From Dipteris shenzhenensis (Eukaryota > Polypodiophyta > Polypodiopsida > Gleicheniales), in the NCBI GenBank assembly GCA_047967505.1, contig CM106538.1: DNA of 64,000 nt; one strand, 5' to 3'. Within the stretch, counting starts at the first letter, position 1; each line of letters opens with the position of its first letter. The position numbers and the translations under genes are program-made. Below are positions 34,542 to 44,479 of the stretch, piece after piece. Below the pieces are notes generated by a model that was given only the letters and a program-made list of their open reading frames with translations, ran no database searches and was not told the DNA's origin.

Positions 34542-35000
34542 CAATAGGTTTTCCTTTGTAGAGTGTGGAGAAACATTAGTTGGCTAGCAGGTATTCTCAT
34601 TCACCTTAATGTACGTAATGATAGCTATCACAAGCAAAGAGCCAATGCAGAAGCACAGAATTCCGGGAAATACCATATTGAGAACCACCCCGACGTGACC
34701 CGTCTATATTGCAGATTGACATCTCTTGCTTCCTGGAAGGAATTCGGATTTTTTCTCTCATTGTTGGATAACTTGACAGATAAAATAAGGTGTTCTTGCG
34801 GCTCGCAGGATACATACTTGCTCAAGCCGTCTGTACAACTTTCCTTTGTACCAGTAGATATATGGCAAGTCGATCCCTTCCGTAGCCAAAATCTAAAGCT
34901 CATGATAGATTCTTCTATTCGTCTTTTCAAGTCTGTTCTCCTTCGATTTGAGTTTTGATTAATTTCTTGGCCCAAAACGGTCAAAACCTACCCACTGTAT
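34542..35000 (+). other. Probable 3' untranslated region of the TCP gene
   Basis: AT-richer sequence follows the TAA. The open frame at 34563-34958 has no domain. A poly(A)-signal-like ataaaata lies near 34782. The end is not defined. Confidence 0.35.
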
Positions 35001-36560
35001 AGGTGCTGGCCAATCAATAGGCATGTTGTAGAGCAGACAGTGTCTAGCTGAGAGCTATTATTCTTTGTTGAAACAGGAAATTGGTTGCTTTCCTATTGGA
35101 ATTCTGAGATTCCTTGGCAGCATTTCTGCCACCTCTTTTGATCGTTCCGGATCGATGTATTGTTTCAGTTTGTGCCCATAATTTGTATTGATCATGGTGG
35201 CATTAAGTCTTGGGATTGTAATTTCAAAGATCTTTGTTTGGAGAACCAGCATCCCAACATTGTTGATGAGGTATTTGGATGGCAATTGGCATGGTTCTTT
35301 GAATTCATTGTGATAGTTAGCTAGTGTTTTTTCACAATGTGGTTCGGAACCCCCTCAGTAGAAAAGACGCTTAAGTTCAAGGACTAATGAGGACCTATTT
35401 ATAAATATCTGCTTGCATGTTTGCTTCCAGGAGTCTGGAAGACCACCGTTTACGATATGGTTGCTTGGGGCTGCCTTGTTCAGCATATGTATTTGTTCCA
35501 TAATTGTAAGTGTGAGCCATGGGCAATTGCAATGTCCAGTATTAAGCCGAGTATTCTGTAGTATACTGCATGTTATAACTTTTATGAAAGGAGCCGTAGG
35601 ATATGTGGCACCGCAAGTTCGATGTTGCCAAGGGGTTGCAAACGTGTTCACAAATGGGCGTCTATTGCAAGTTAAACACACAATAGTGTAAAGATAAGAT
35701 AATGGGCGTGTGAAGCGATCCTGCTGCAGGAGAAGGTACTTCGAGCAAACGTGTTGACAATCGGGTCGTCGATTCCAAGTGAAGAACACAACAGTGTAAA
35801 GATAACGCGCAATCCTGGTGCAGGAGAAGGTATTTAGATCGTAGGATGCGTCCACGAGGTAGGAATATAAGGTCAGAACGTGTAAAAGATTTACTCGTGT
35901 CCTCAGAAAGCGGGCTAGCACACATTATATATAATATATCATCAATCGAGAAGCTTGAGTTTGAAGATTTGCTCATTCGAAGTTCGAACTGTTTTTCCGT
36001 GGTGGGTTCGGCATTTTTCGAAAGGTGGGCAGAGTATTGGTGCTCCGTCACGGACCAAAATGTTGTTCCGTGGTGGGTTCAGGAGTGGGCAGCATTGCAG
36101 GTCTGTCGGGGTTTAGAAGTTAGAACTCAGGGAGCGGCTGGGTACATAGGAAGGGAGTCTAATGAGGCGTGTCAGCTGGAGAGGCGACCGAGCTAAACTC
36201 GGAAGGCGTCATGACGGCACTCTAGAGCAAGATATAGTTCGTGAGGAAAATTTCCAGCTGGGGCCCGGCGACATGACGGTGGGAGGAAGGGATGGACGAG
36301 CTGCTGCGACTAAAAAGCGAAAGCCTCATTGAGAAAGTCTAGCTGCCAAAGCTGACGCAAACACTATAGAAAGGCAAGGAGGAAGCTGTAAACGTGGGGG
36401 TTAGTGAAGAAGGATTGGTCGGATGTGCAGACGATGTATTATCCACCTACAGGAAGCTCTGGATAGCCTGCAAAAAGTCTGGCGGATCCGTCGATTTTTG
36501 GTGATACGAGGAATAGATCTGGAGGAAGAAAGAAGCAACGTCGTCGTTACGTCGTATTAA
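35001..36560. other. CpG-retaining intergenic region, no gene recognised
   Basis: The longest frame (35355-35921, minus) runs through an internal duplication and shows no domain. ttccgtggtgggttc is repeated at about 35995 and 36066, 71 bp apart. Nothing else can be assigned. Confidence 0.45.
35638..35840. repeat. Imperfect tandem duplication, 2 x about 100 bp
   Basis: Two copies share caaacgtgtt, then the cgtc...attgcaagt/attccaagt block, acaatagtgtaaagata/acaacagtgtaaagata, and ctg(c/g)tgcaggagaaggta. Confidence 0.75.
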
Positions 36561-36564
36561 CCTA

Positions 36565-37055
36565 CCATCAGTCTGAACGAATGGATTGAGCATTGAAGTT
36601 TGGAAGGTAATTGCCATGTGTGCATGCGGTACTCGTTGATGTAGAAAAGAGATGGAGCTTTCAATCAAGTTACCATGAATCTGAACGAATGGATTCGGGA
36701 TTGCCGTGTGTGCATGCGATACTAAGAATTGATGCGTTGACGTAACAAAAATCGTCGTGTTCAATTAAGCTATCATCAATCTGAAATAATGGATAGAACA
36801 TTGAAGTTTGCAACGTAAATAAGGTTCAAAGTGCCGTGTATGCATGCGATTGATGCTTTGACGTAGAAAAGAAATCGTGGTGTTAAATCAAGTTAGCATC
36901 AATTTGGACGAATGGATTGAGCATTGAAGTTTGCAACGTAACAAACGTAAACAAGGTTCGAATCGCCGTAAACGTCAGTAAGGTTTGCAACGTAATAAGG
37001 TTGGAACTGCCGTGTAATGAATTAATGCTTTGACGTAGAAAAGAAATCGTGGGGT
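36565..37055. repeat. Minisatellite, about 4 degenerate units of 105-150 bp
   Basis: Units start near 36570, 36670, 36775 and 36895. Each carries the gaa(c/t)gaatggatt-type block, gaagtttgcaacgtaa (in most units), gccgtgt(g/a)tgcatgcg, and ttgacgtagaaaagaaatcg. The tgcatgc and tgacgta cores are the best-conserved parts. It lies downstream of the TCP gene. Confidence 0.75.
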
Positions 37056-37439
37056 TCACGACATGTGGGTGTGATGGATTGGCACGGCATTACAGAGTCT
37101 TACAGAGAGCGATCGTGTATAATAATTGGTCGTCTTGGATGTTGAATCCTGATCTGGTTGTCTGTTTGCGAAAATTGTGATTTCATCGACGACAATTGAA
37201 GCAATTGTTTGCTAAAATCTCGACGCAATTGCTTGCGAAAATCGTTTGATTTCATCGACACCGAAGCCATTGTCTTTTCTGCATAGTTGTCTAATAATAG
37301 TACGTTGAAATTGAGTAATCGTATATACGAAGAATTCTATATTAAATTTGGATTAATTAAACCACCGCGTGTTTTGGGGGCTATGGATAAGATGGTAAAG
37401 TGTCGTATTAGCGGTAATAACCCTATTAATATAATATAT

Positions 37440-38090
37440 TGCTTTTTGCCTTTTTTAAAACTCGCACTGAAGGGTGGCCACGTGGAGGGCCCCACTTCCT
37501 GCCACTTGTCGCAGATGCCCCGCTGCGCACATGCGTGCGCACTCCACGTGGGGCCCGCAGCGCCCTGCAAACAGCGCTTTGGTGGACCCGCACCAATGGC
37601 TCTACACACATGTGCTCGTCATGGCCACCTCACGCGCCGGGCCCGCCTCGATTCCCTCCACGTCACCTTGCTACCACCCAGGTCTTCGCAAGCGTGCGCC
37701 ATACGTAAGGCGCATGTACGCGGACACGTAAGCAGACGCCCGTGTTAACGCCGACACGTCAGCCGGCGCCCCTGGTATAAATTGCTCTCTCACGAATCTA
37801 TGAATGCGCACACACGTCAGCCGGCGCTCTTGTAAAATAAGTGGTGAAATTTTTCAAAGGCCAAAGATCTGAGTGGGGCCCTAGATCGCCGTTTCCCTTT
37901 CTTCAGTACCCTCCTTGACCCCTCTTTACCCAACATCGCATTTGCTCGCCCCACGTTTGCTTTTAAAGTGCTCTCTGGCTGCTCCCAAGTGCCCCACTCT
38001 CAACACCCTTCTCTTCTCATAAGCACACCCCCTCCCCGATCACCTCCAACCCCACCCCATCCTAGCTTATCACAATGTTGAGGTGAGTTC
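37440..38090 (+). promoter_or_regulatory. G-box/ABRE-rich promoter-like segment with TATA box
   Basis: GC-rich sequence with perfect G-boxes cacgtg at 37479-37484 and 37545-37550, further acgt cores at about 37660, 37726, 37755 and 37813, and a 16-bp direct repeat acacgtcagccggcgc at 37754-37769 and 37812-37827 that straddles a TATA box (tataaatt, 37776-37783). A pyrimidine-rich leader follows, then ATG at 38075 with a strong donor eight bases later (atgttgag|gtgagt). This layout suits an ABA/stress-type plant promoter, but no downstream coding exon was recognised. Confidence 0.45.
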
Positions 38091-38340
38091 CTCCTCAGAC
38101 CTTTTCACAGCCCCACCTTGCCCATGTCATACATGTTGTAAGCATCGTTCGATTCTACATGCATTGCTTGCATTCCATTAACTATAGTTTATGTCCAACG
38201 AGCAAGCTAGTAGAATTTTATCGACACATTGAAGATGTCTTTTAGATGCACCTCTTTATGTACTAAAACTCATAAAACTTTATGAAGCAAAATTGACTCC
38301 ATGATGCCCAACTAAATGCCAAATTCAAATCAAAATCTCA

Positions 38341-38452
38341 ACTCACCTCTCAATTCCAAAGAGGGATAAAATTCCACTTCAATGCCAAATTCATATTTAA
38401 ATTTTATACTCACCTCTCAATTCCAAAGAGGGATAGAAATGATTGTGTCACC
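38341..38452. repeat. Direct repeat, about 32 bp twice
   Basis: actcacctctcaattccaaa and the following gagggata(a/g)aa occur twice, about 67 bp apart (near 38341 and 38408). Confidence 0.8.
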
Positions 38453-38659
38453 TTTCCATAGCTCCACTAGTAGGCGCCCACAATGAGCTTTATTCGTGAA
38501 TTAACAATTAGTCAAAGGGGGAGCAATGGCGTTAACCTAAGCTTTGCCATGGCGATTAATCGACGGCGACAAATTAAGCATAGGGTTATGAAAATTTAAT
38601 AAGTCGGTTTCCAGAAGCTTCGTAAGGCCTCCTTTTCGAGAAACTACTTCTTTAAACCA

Positions 38660-38960
38660 AGCAACTATATAGAAGGGAAGGGAGAGAGCAGGAAGGGGGG
38701 CTGAGAGGAGAGAGGGGAGGGAGAGAGAGAGAGAGGAGGGAGAAAGAGAGGGGCAGGGAGAGCAGAGTAGTGAAACGAGCGAGAGCGAGACGAGCAGGGA
38801 GAGCAAAGCATAGAGGAGTGAGAGGGGAGGGATATATCTAAGTGGTGGAAGGGGGGGAATAATGGGAGAGGGGGTCGGTTGAGCTGAGGGAGAGGAGAGG
38901 GAGCGGAGTGAGGGAGAAAGGCGATGAGTGGGAGGGGCGGCAAGGCAAGGCAAGGTGCAA
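38660..38960. repeat. Polypurine (GA/GGA-rich) tract
   Basis: About 300 bp, nearly all G and A on the plus strand. The proline/serine-rich minus-strand frames through it are artefacts. Confidence 0.85.
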
Positions 38961-38992
38961 GGAGGAGGATCAAAGGCGACGAGGTTAGGCAC

Positions 38993-39724
38993 TTAGGGGA
39001 CTTAGGTTTCTAACTTAGATTAATTGGCTTCTGACAACTAATTAATTGGTCATCTCTCACCTTGCTCTCCCACCCAAAGCTCTCAAGCAGCCTCCCCACT
39101 TGAACCTCCCAGAATTTTGTTCACAACATTAGGAATAGGATGCAAGTGATTCAAGCTGAGAATCATTGTTAGACTAAGAGTTAGGAATTTTAGAAGTAGA
39201 GAGACACGTTAGGAAATATGGAATAGTATCCACATACATACAATCCATTTCATGCATTTTGTAAGTGTTCTTAGAGTTCTACATACATGGCATCCATTTT
39301 CTTAACTCTAGTTCATGTCAAAATGAGCACATTCATAGATGATTGCAATAGAACAGAGCAAGGTATAGGTTAAAGCCATAAGAAATGTACACTAGAGTGG
39401 TGCTAACCCTAACGGCTTGTTCATCCCATGTCAACCACTAACAAGTTCTATATAATAGGATTCCTAACAAAGATGATATATTTTTCAAACTGTGTTCGTT
39501 TATGTGCTTGTCAAGATTTTTACTTTCAAAGTTTTTACATTTCAGTGTATCAAATTTAAACAACATGCAATCGTAATGAAATCACATATTCAAGTTTGCA
39601 AATAAGAAGTATATAACATTCAATACATGAAGTTTGGAACCATGTAGAAAAAGATACTTTAATATATTCTTGGACAATAGATCGATGAATCGAGAGCAAA
39701 AAAATAAGATCATGGTAGGTGTTT
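38993..39724. other. AT-rich intergenic stretch, nothing recognised
   Basis: No frame, repeat or element motif could be supported. Confidence 0.5.
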
Positions 39725-40421
39725 ACATTAGGAAAAAAGGGAGCTCATTTTGGGGCCCTGTAAGAAATTCACTATTTTCTCTTTTCTCTCTCTACAAAAG
39801 CAAGAAAATATGGATACTTGCGTGAGAAATGTCAATGTGAAAAGGAATAAATATATTCTTTCACATGCTTTAAATTCAATGTTCATATAAGAGCAATACT
39901 TTTTTGTGCAGAATTTGGTGATTCTGACACCGCAGATGCTTCCGGAACGGCCCAAAACCCCAAGAACGGCACTGGAAATGCTGGAATCGGACATCCAGAG
40001 GCCCAGAAATGGCCAAAAAAGGCCGAAAAGTGAGATTTGCAGAAAAATACCTTTTCGGCCTTTTTTGGCCGTTTCTGGGCCTTTTTTGGCCATTTCTCGA
40101 CCTTTCTGGCCGTTTCTGGGCCTCCGGGTGTCCGATTCCAGCGTTTCCAGTGCCATTCTTGGGGTTTTGGGCCGTTTCGAACGCGTCTGCGGTGTCAGAA
40201 TCACCAAATTCTGTACATAAAATAAATTTTTTAAAGATTCAAATTAGATCACCTCATTAATGTGACATGCTTCTATGAACATATAGTACTATTTCTTTTT
40301 CTTATTTTCATCTTCTTTTGTTGAATTTTCAACGTTACATTGGCCCACTCCTGATTGGTTGAAAGCTTATTTTCTCTCTCTTCTAAAAGGCCCCAAAATG
40401 AGCTCCCTTTTTTCCTAATGT
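39725..40421. mobile_element. Foldback/MITE-like element with nested inverted repeats
   Basis: The first 33 bp (39725-39757, acattaggaaaaaagggagc...) are the exact reverse complement of the last 33 bp (40389-40421). Inside, 39909-40045 and about 40051-40213 form a second, imperfect inverted repeat of about 120-150 bp per arm, centred near 40040 and rich in ggccaaaaaaggcc-type motifs. The right arm carries an extra duplicated block of about 40 bp. Frames on both strands through the arms mirror each other and are not genes. No transposase and no clear target-site duplication were seen. Confidence 0.75.
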
Positions 40422-41080
40422 GGTCTGAAATCTATGTAATTAATGATATAGCATATGAGAATTGTGTACTATAAAGGTGAAGTACTAGAAAAACAAGTCA
40501 TAAGTATGCTTATTGCTTGTGAGAAGGCAATTTAATCTCTTCATCCTGATTCCCTAGCCTACTCCAAAACCCTAGAATTAAAATTTCTCACAATATCTTT
40601 ATTGGCCCTTTTCCTCCTCTCTAACTTAAAAGCTAAGACCAATTTATTTAAGCAACTACATCTTCTAAAATGAAGAGAGATACTCTCTCTCTCTCTCTCT
40701 CTCTCCCTCTCTCTCTCTCCAAATTGTGGATCCATCTCCTATCATCCAACTTCATTCGCAAATTGTCTTGCATCTTTGATTGGGCCATCTTTTTCTTTTC
40801 GTTGATACATTATATCTCTTTATATGTGTCCTTTTATAATACATGCTTGCTATGTTCTTTGATATATAAATCATGCACATAGTATTCAAAGTACAAATTG
40901 AACTAAAGTTGCAAATATGACCATTCTAGCTATATTTAAGCATGATAAATCAAGTATTGTTTCTTGAAAATTTCATCATTAGAGAAACCAATTCATATAA
41001 AGCAATATATAGAATTGAAATAAAATGATGAATTCTCTAGATATGGCATACCTCCACCATAGGCTCGATGCCTTTTGCTT
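40422..41080. other. AT-rich stretch with a (CT)n tract
   Basis: Only the microsatellite at 40681-40720 is recognisable. Confidence 0.5.
40681..40720. repeat. (CT)n microsatellite
   Basis: About 40 bp of CT with one CCC interruption. Confidence 0.95.
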
Positions 41081-42180
41081 GTACAGTGTCTCAAAGAATA
41101 GTATATCCTAGTAGGTAGCCTACTCCCTCTCTACCTTAGTGCGCTCTCATCCAAAATACTTAAGTTAAAAATATAATAGTTTCAAATGAGTGACAATGTC
41201 CCTCCAATGCCCAAGAGTTTGGGTGGGTTGGGCATTGTCAACATTGAGAAATCATTAGTCAAGTTTATGGGGCCATGGATCTTAAAGGACTAGCTCAATC
41301 TTGAAGGTAAGATGGAATATCACTAAGGTTAAGCCTCCGCACTATAAGCACTAGAAGTTCTTCTCATAAGGATTATCTATTTTTGGAGGTGAGCTGTGTA
41401 TGGCTAAATGCTCGAAGTTATGGAACGATATGTGTAGAGCTTGGGAGAGACTGAGGCCCTTGATGGTGTGGAAAGGTTTCTCCAAGAAGGCAGACACTTT
41501 TTGTAGGAAAGATTCTATTGGTTTTTGCTAATATGGAGGGATTTCTCCAATTGAATAAAAAAGGAGTTAAATTCTAGTAGGACTTATGGGATAGACCCAC
41601 TACTTCCTAGAAAGATGGTCAAATTTTGGTAAGAGCCTACAAGCTCAACAGGTTTGACTTGTTACTTATTTAGGAGCAAAGGAGATTGTGGGATAGGGAA
41701 TCCTTGGCATGGATGGGGGTAAGAATCCCACCTTCACCCAAAGAGTTTAGGTGGTCACGCTTGAACAATCTTTTCATCATTTTCCACTAAGTTTAGACTA
41801 CCAAGAGGATCTAGTGATCACCCTTAATAAAAGATGGCACCAAATGGACTCTGTGATATAGTGGATGGCTAGATTTGGAGAGTTTGGACCAAGAACATTC
41901 CTAAAAAATAGGGGTGCTTATTGTGGCTAATATTGCACAAGGCAGTTTGGACCTCTAGTAGAGCTAGAGTGATTGGTCTTAGCGAGGGCACGTGCAAGAC
42001 ATGCAATAAAGACCTAGAGGATATTCCTCACTTATTCATGAACTCCCCTCACTCCCTCTACATATGGAACATGATTCAGAGGCAAATTGTATCCTTCCCT
42101 TTCATTTTGTTGGGCGATAAGCCATCTAGAATGCAAGAGAACTGGACAAAGATCCATAGGTAGGATCTATAGAATATTTG
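41081..42180 (+). mobile_element. LINE-C fragment (RT connection to zinc-finger region)
   Basis: Decayed frames include VWVGWALSTLRNH at about 41217 (a degraded GGLGI-type block) and WERLRPLMVWKGF at about 41451. At 41921-42100 the end region reads LWLILHKAVWTSSRARVIGL, then GTCKTCNKDLEDIPHLF, a C-x2-C...H zinc-finger pattern typical of plant LINE ORF2 ends. It differs from LINE-A and LINE-B. Stops throughout. Confidence 0.65.
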
Positions 42181-43431
42181 GTTATAATGATGCTATAATC
42201 TTTTTTGAAATGAGTAAGTTGATGCAAGACAAGCCTTTCTAAGATGGTGGCAATGTACATGTGCAGATAAAAATCTGGAAATCCTTTAGAATCTTTCCCA
42301 TCAACTACATGAATGCCTGGAAAGGAGGTGGCCATGGCTAATACTCAAGTCAATCTGAGAATAAAACATGGAACCTACTAGCAAATGTTTTAGATGCAAT
42401 ACAAAAAGTAGACATAACAAATGTGCCTCACGCTCGAGAGGCCACTGAGAAATTGAAGCAAAGCAAAGGTGAAGGCAATCTTGGTAAGAAGGTCTAGGGT
42501 CCTCTTGACAGAGACTTTTCCCCACAACGTCCTCTAAACTAGGTGGCACGATGCTTCTTCCCCACTAGAAAGAGCTATTGAGATGCTCGTCAAGTATAAA
42601 GGACTAGGACACCACAAACTACTATAGAAGGAAGTAGAAAATCAGATCAATTGCAGCAAAGCTATTGGAGAAAAGGGTACATTTCCAAATCCAACAGTGG
42701 CCACACTGGGTCCAACATCAGGCCCTATCCTTGTTAGTGTTGTCAAGCCCTATCCTTGTTAGTGCTAATGTTGTGTTTCACCCGAAGCTACATTTCAAGA
42801 GGAAGAAGAGTGACACTATGTGCTTTTCAAGATTGGTGCTTTCATATGTACTCATCGATGGTATATCACAATTGGTGCTATCAAATCTCCCCTTTTTTGG
42901 ATGTTATGGGGCAAAGTAACACTTTTGTAAAAAGAAAAATATTGACGTACTATAATGTAAACCCTCTTTTCATGGAAAAAAAATCAGTGACAATGATTGA
43001 ACTAGAGAAGAGACATAAAATAGTACTTATATGTACAAATTGAGAAATGAAGGTGCACCTTCCTCATTTTCCCAAGTGTGTCACTACTCCCATTTGCATC
43101 CTTGTTTTTGTTGCATTTTTTGGATTGTCCAATCAGTATGAGAATCACCCCTCTATTGACATGGGATGGGAGAAAACCTTCTTAGCTAGCTACGTTTAGC
43201 ACCACTACTTTTAGTTCTATGTAGCTTTATACAATTCAAAGCCGAACCCATATTCTCCTAGAGTCTTACCATCCTTCATATGCATAACTGCTTCTATTTG
43301 TTCCTTTAGTGTCAAAGGGGCATACATAAGGGATGATTCATACTCTTAGAGAGAGTTTTTCCTCTTGGAAGAGCTACAAATATCTTAATCCTTGTTGTCT
43401 CTATGCCAACATGGACTTAGGTAGCATAGAA
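42181..43431. other. No gene recognised
   Basis: Decayed sequence with a local duplication of ccctatccttgttagtg at about 42722 and 42748. Minus frames at 42126-42549 show no domain. Confidence 0.45.
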
Positions 43432-44235
43432 TGTGTGTGTAGAGTAGCGGTAAAGCTCCACTTATACTTGCATAAGACTAAGGAATAATCTCTCTTAGGA
43501 ATCCTCAACATACATCTCCAACATGCAAGTCCTACATGCAAATCCTACATGCATATTCTATATGCAAGTTCTACATATGATTCCTACATGTAGTTTGTAC
43601 ATGCAGCTCCTACATGCATGTCCTACATGCAAGTTCTACATATAATTCCTACATACTCCTACATGCAACTTGTAACTCCTACTTGCAAGTTCTACATGTA
43701 GAGACAGAATGTCTTATAATTCCTACATGCAGAGAGAGAAGCTCTCCAACTTGTACAAATACCCCATAATGGAATGAAGCCCATACTCTTTGGGGCATTG
43801 TGTTGAGTTATACTTTGGTATTCCAAGCAATTGTCTCCACGTGTACATCCTTCCTTGCACTCCACGTCCAAAAGGATGTCCTAATCTTGCAACTCCTCCA
43901 ACCTTGCAACCCATCCTCTCCCTCTCCTCCTCCCTCCTCCTCCTCCCTTCTCCTCCCTCCTCCTCCTCCCTTCTCCACCCTCTCCTCCTCCCTTCTCCAC
44001 CCTCTCCTCCTCCCTTCTCCTCTTACACCTTCTTTCTCTCCCCCTCCTATGCTTCCCCTACACCCTTAGTCCCTCAACCCTTGACCTCCATGATCTACGA
44101 GGGAGACGAGTTCTCTACTCTACCACATGAACCTTGGATCCTCTGTCTGAACCCTGAACCTCTTCTAAACCTTGGAACCTCCTTCTAAACTCTGAACCTC
44201 CATGTACTAACTTTCACGAGCATAGCACTCAAGGG
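43432..44235 (+). repeat. 5' LTR of Gyp-2 (related to the LTRs at 54 and 59 kb)
   Basis: It begins tgtgtgtgtagagtagc, like the LTR at 59164, and shares the following order with it: the attccatt/ggaatgaagccc...ctttgggg block, a (CTC)n-rich stretch (43915-44040), and the gaccctt...tctacgagggagac end block. Downstream gaacc(c/t)tgaacctc repeats match the minus-strand LTR at 53750-53880. The boundary at the right is approximate. An internal minisatellite sits at 43512-43735. Confidence 0.5.
43512..43735 (+). repeat. Short minisatellite, 12-15 bp units (tcctacatgcaagt type)
   Basis: About 15 variable units of tcctacatgca(a/g)(g/t) with interspersed ttctacat(a/g)t variants, inside the LTR of Gyp-2. 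It is absent from the equivalent place in the LTR at 59164. Confidence 0.85.
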
Positions 44236-44479
44236 CAAGGAGAGTTTTTTATTTAATCCAACTCTAGCCAAACATATCAACCCAAGCATCAACCTTGGGT
44301 TACTACCTTAACGAATTATCTTTATTTCTTAAAAAGAAACCACTTGAAGAAAAAACCAAGCTGTGTAATGGACACAAATGCGTAGAGCTTGCAATTTCAA
44401 ACATTTCACCTTTTTACAGAAGAGCGATCTGAGCTAACCATGAAAAGTTATGGCCTAGGAAGAGTTTAGGAATAGAGTT
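44236..44479. other. Spacer between LTR and LINE mosaic, nothing recognised
   Basis: No tRNA-Met-type primer-binding site can be found after the LTR; it may have been lost. Confidence 0.4.

Noticed and set aside
35355-35921. Minus-strand frame of 188 codons as a gene
   Set aside because: It runs through an imperfect tandem duplication and shows no domain, start context or splice evidence.
37287-37748. 153-codon plus-strand frame
   Set aside because: Overlaps the GC-rich promoter-like block; several frames are open there on both strands because of composition.
38537-38992. Minus-strand Leu/Ser/Pro-rich frame of 151 codons
   Set aside because: Low-complexity polypurine tract read in antisense.
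39728-40220. Opposed 159- and 104-codon frames in the foldback element
   Set aside because: They are mirror translations of inverted-repeat arms, not independent proteins.
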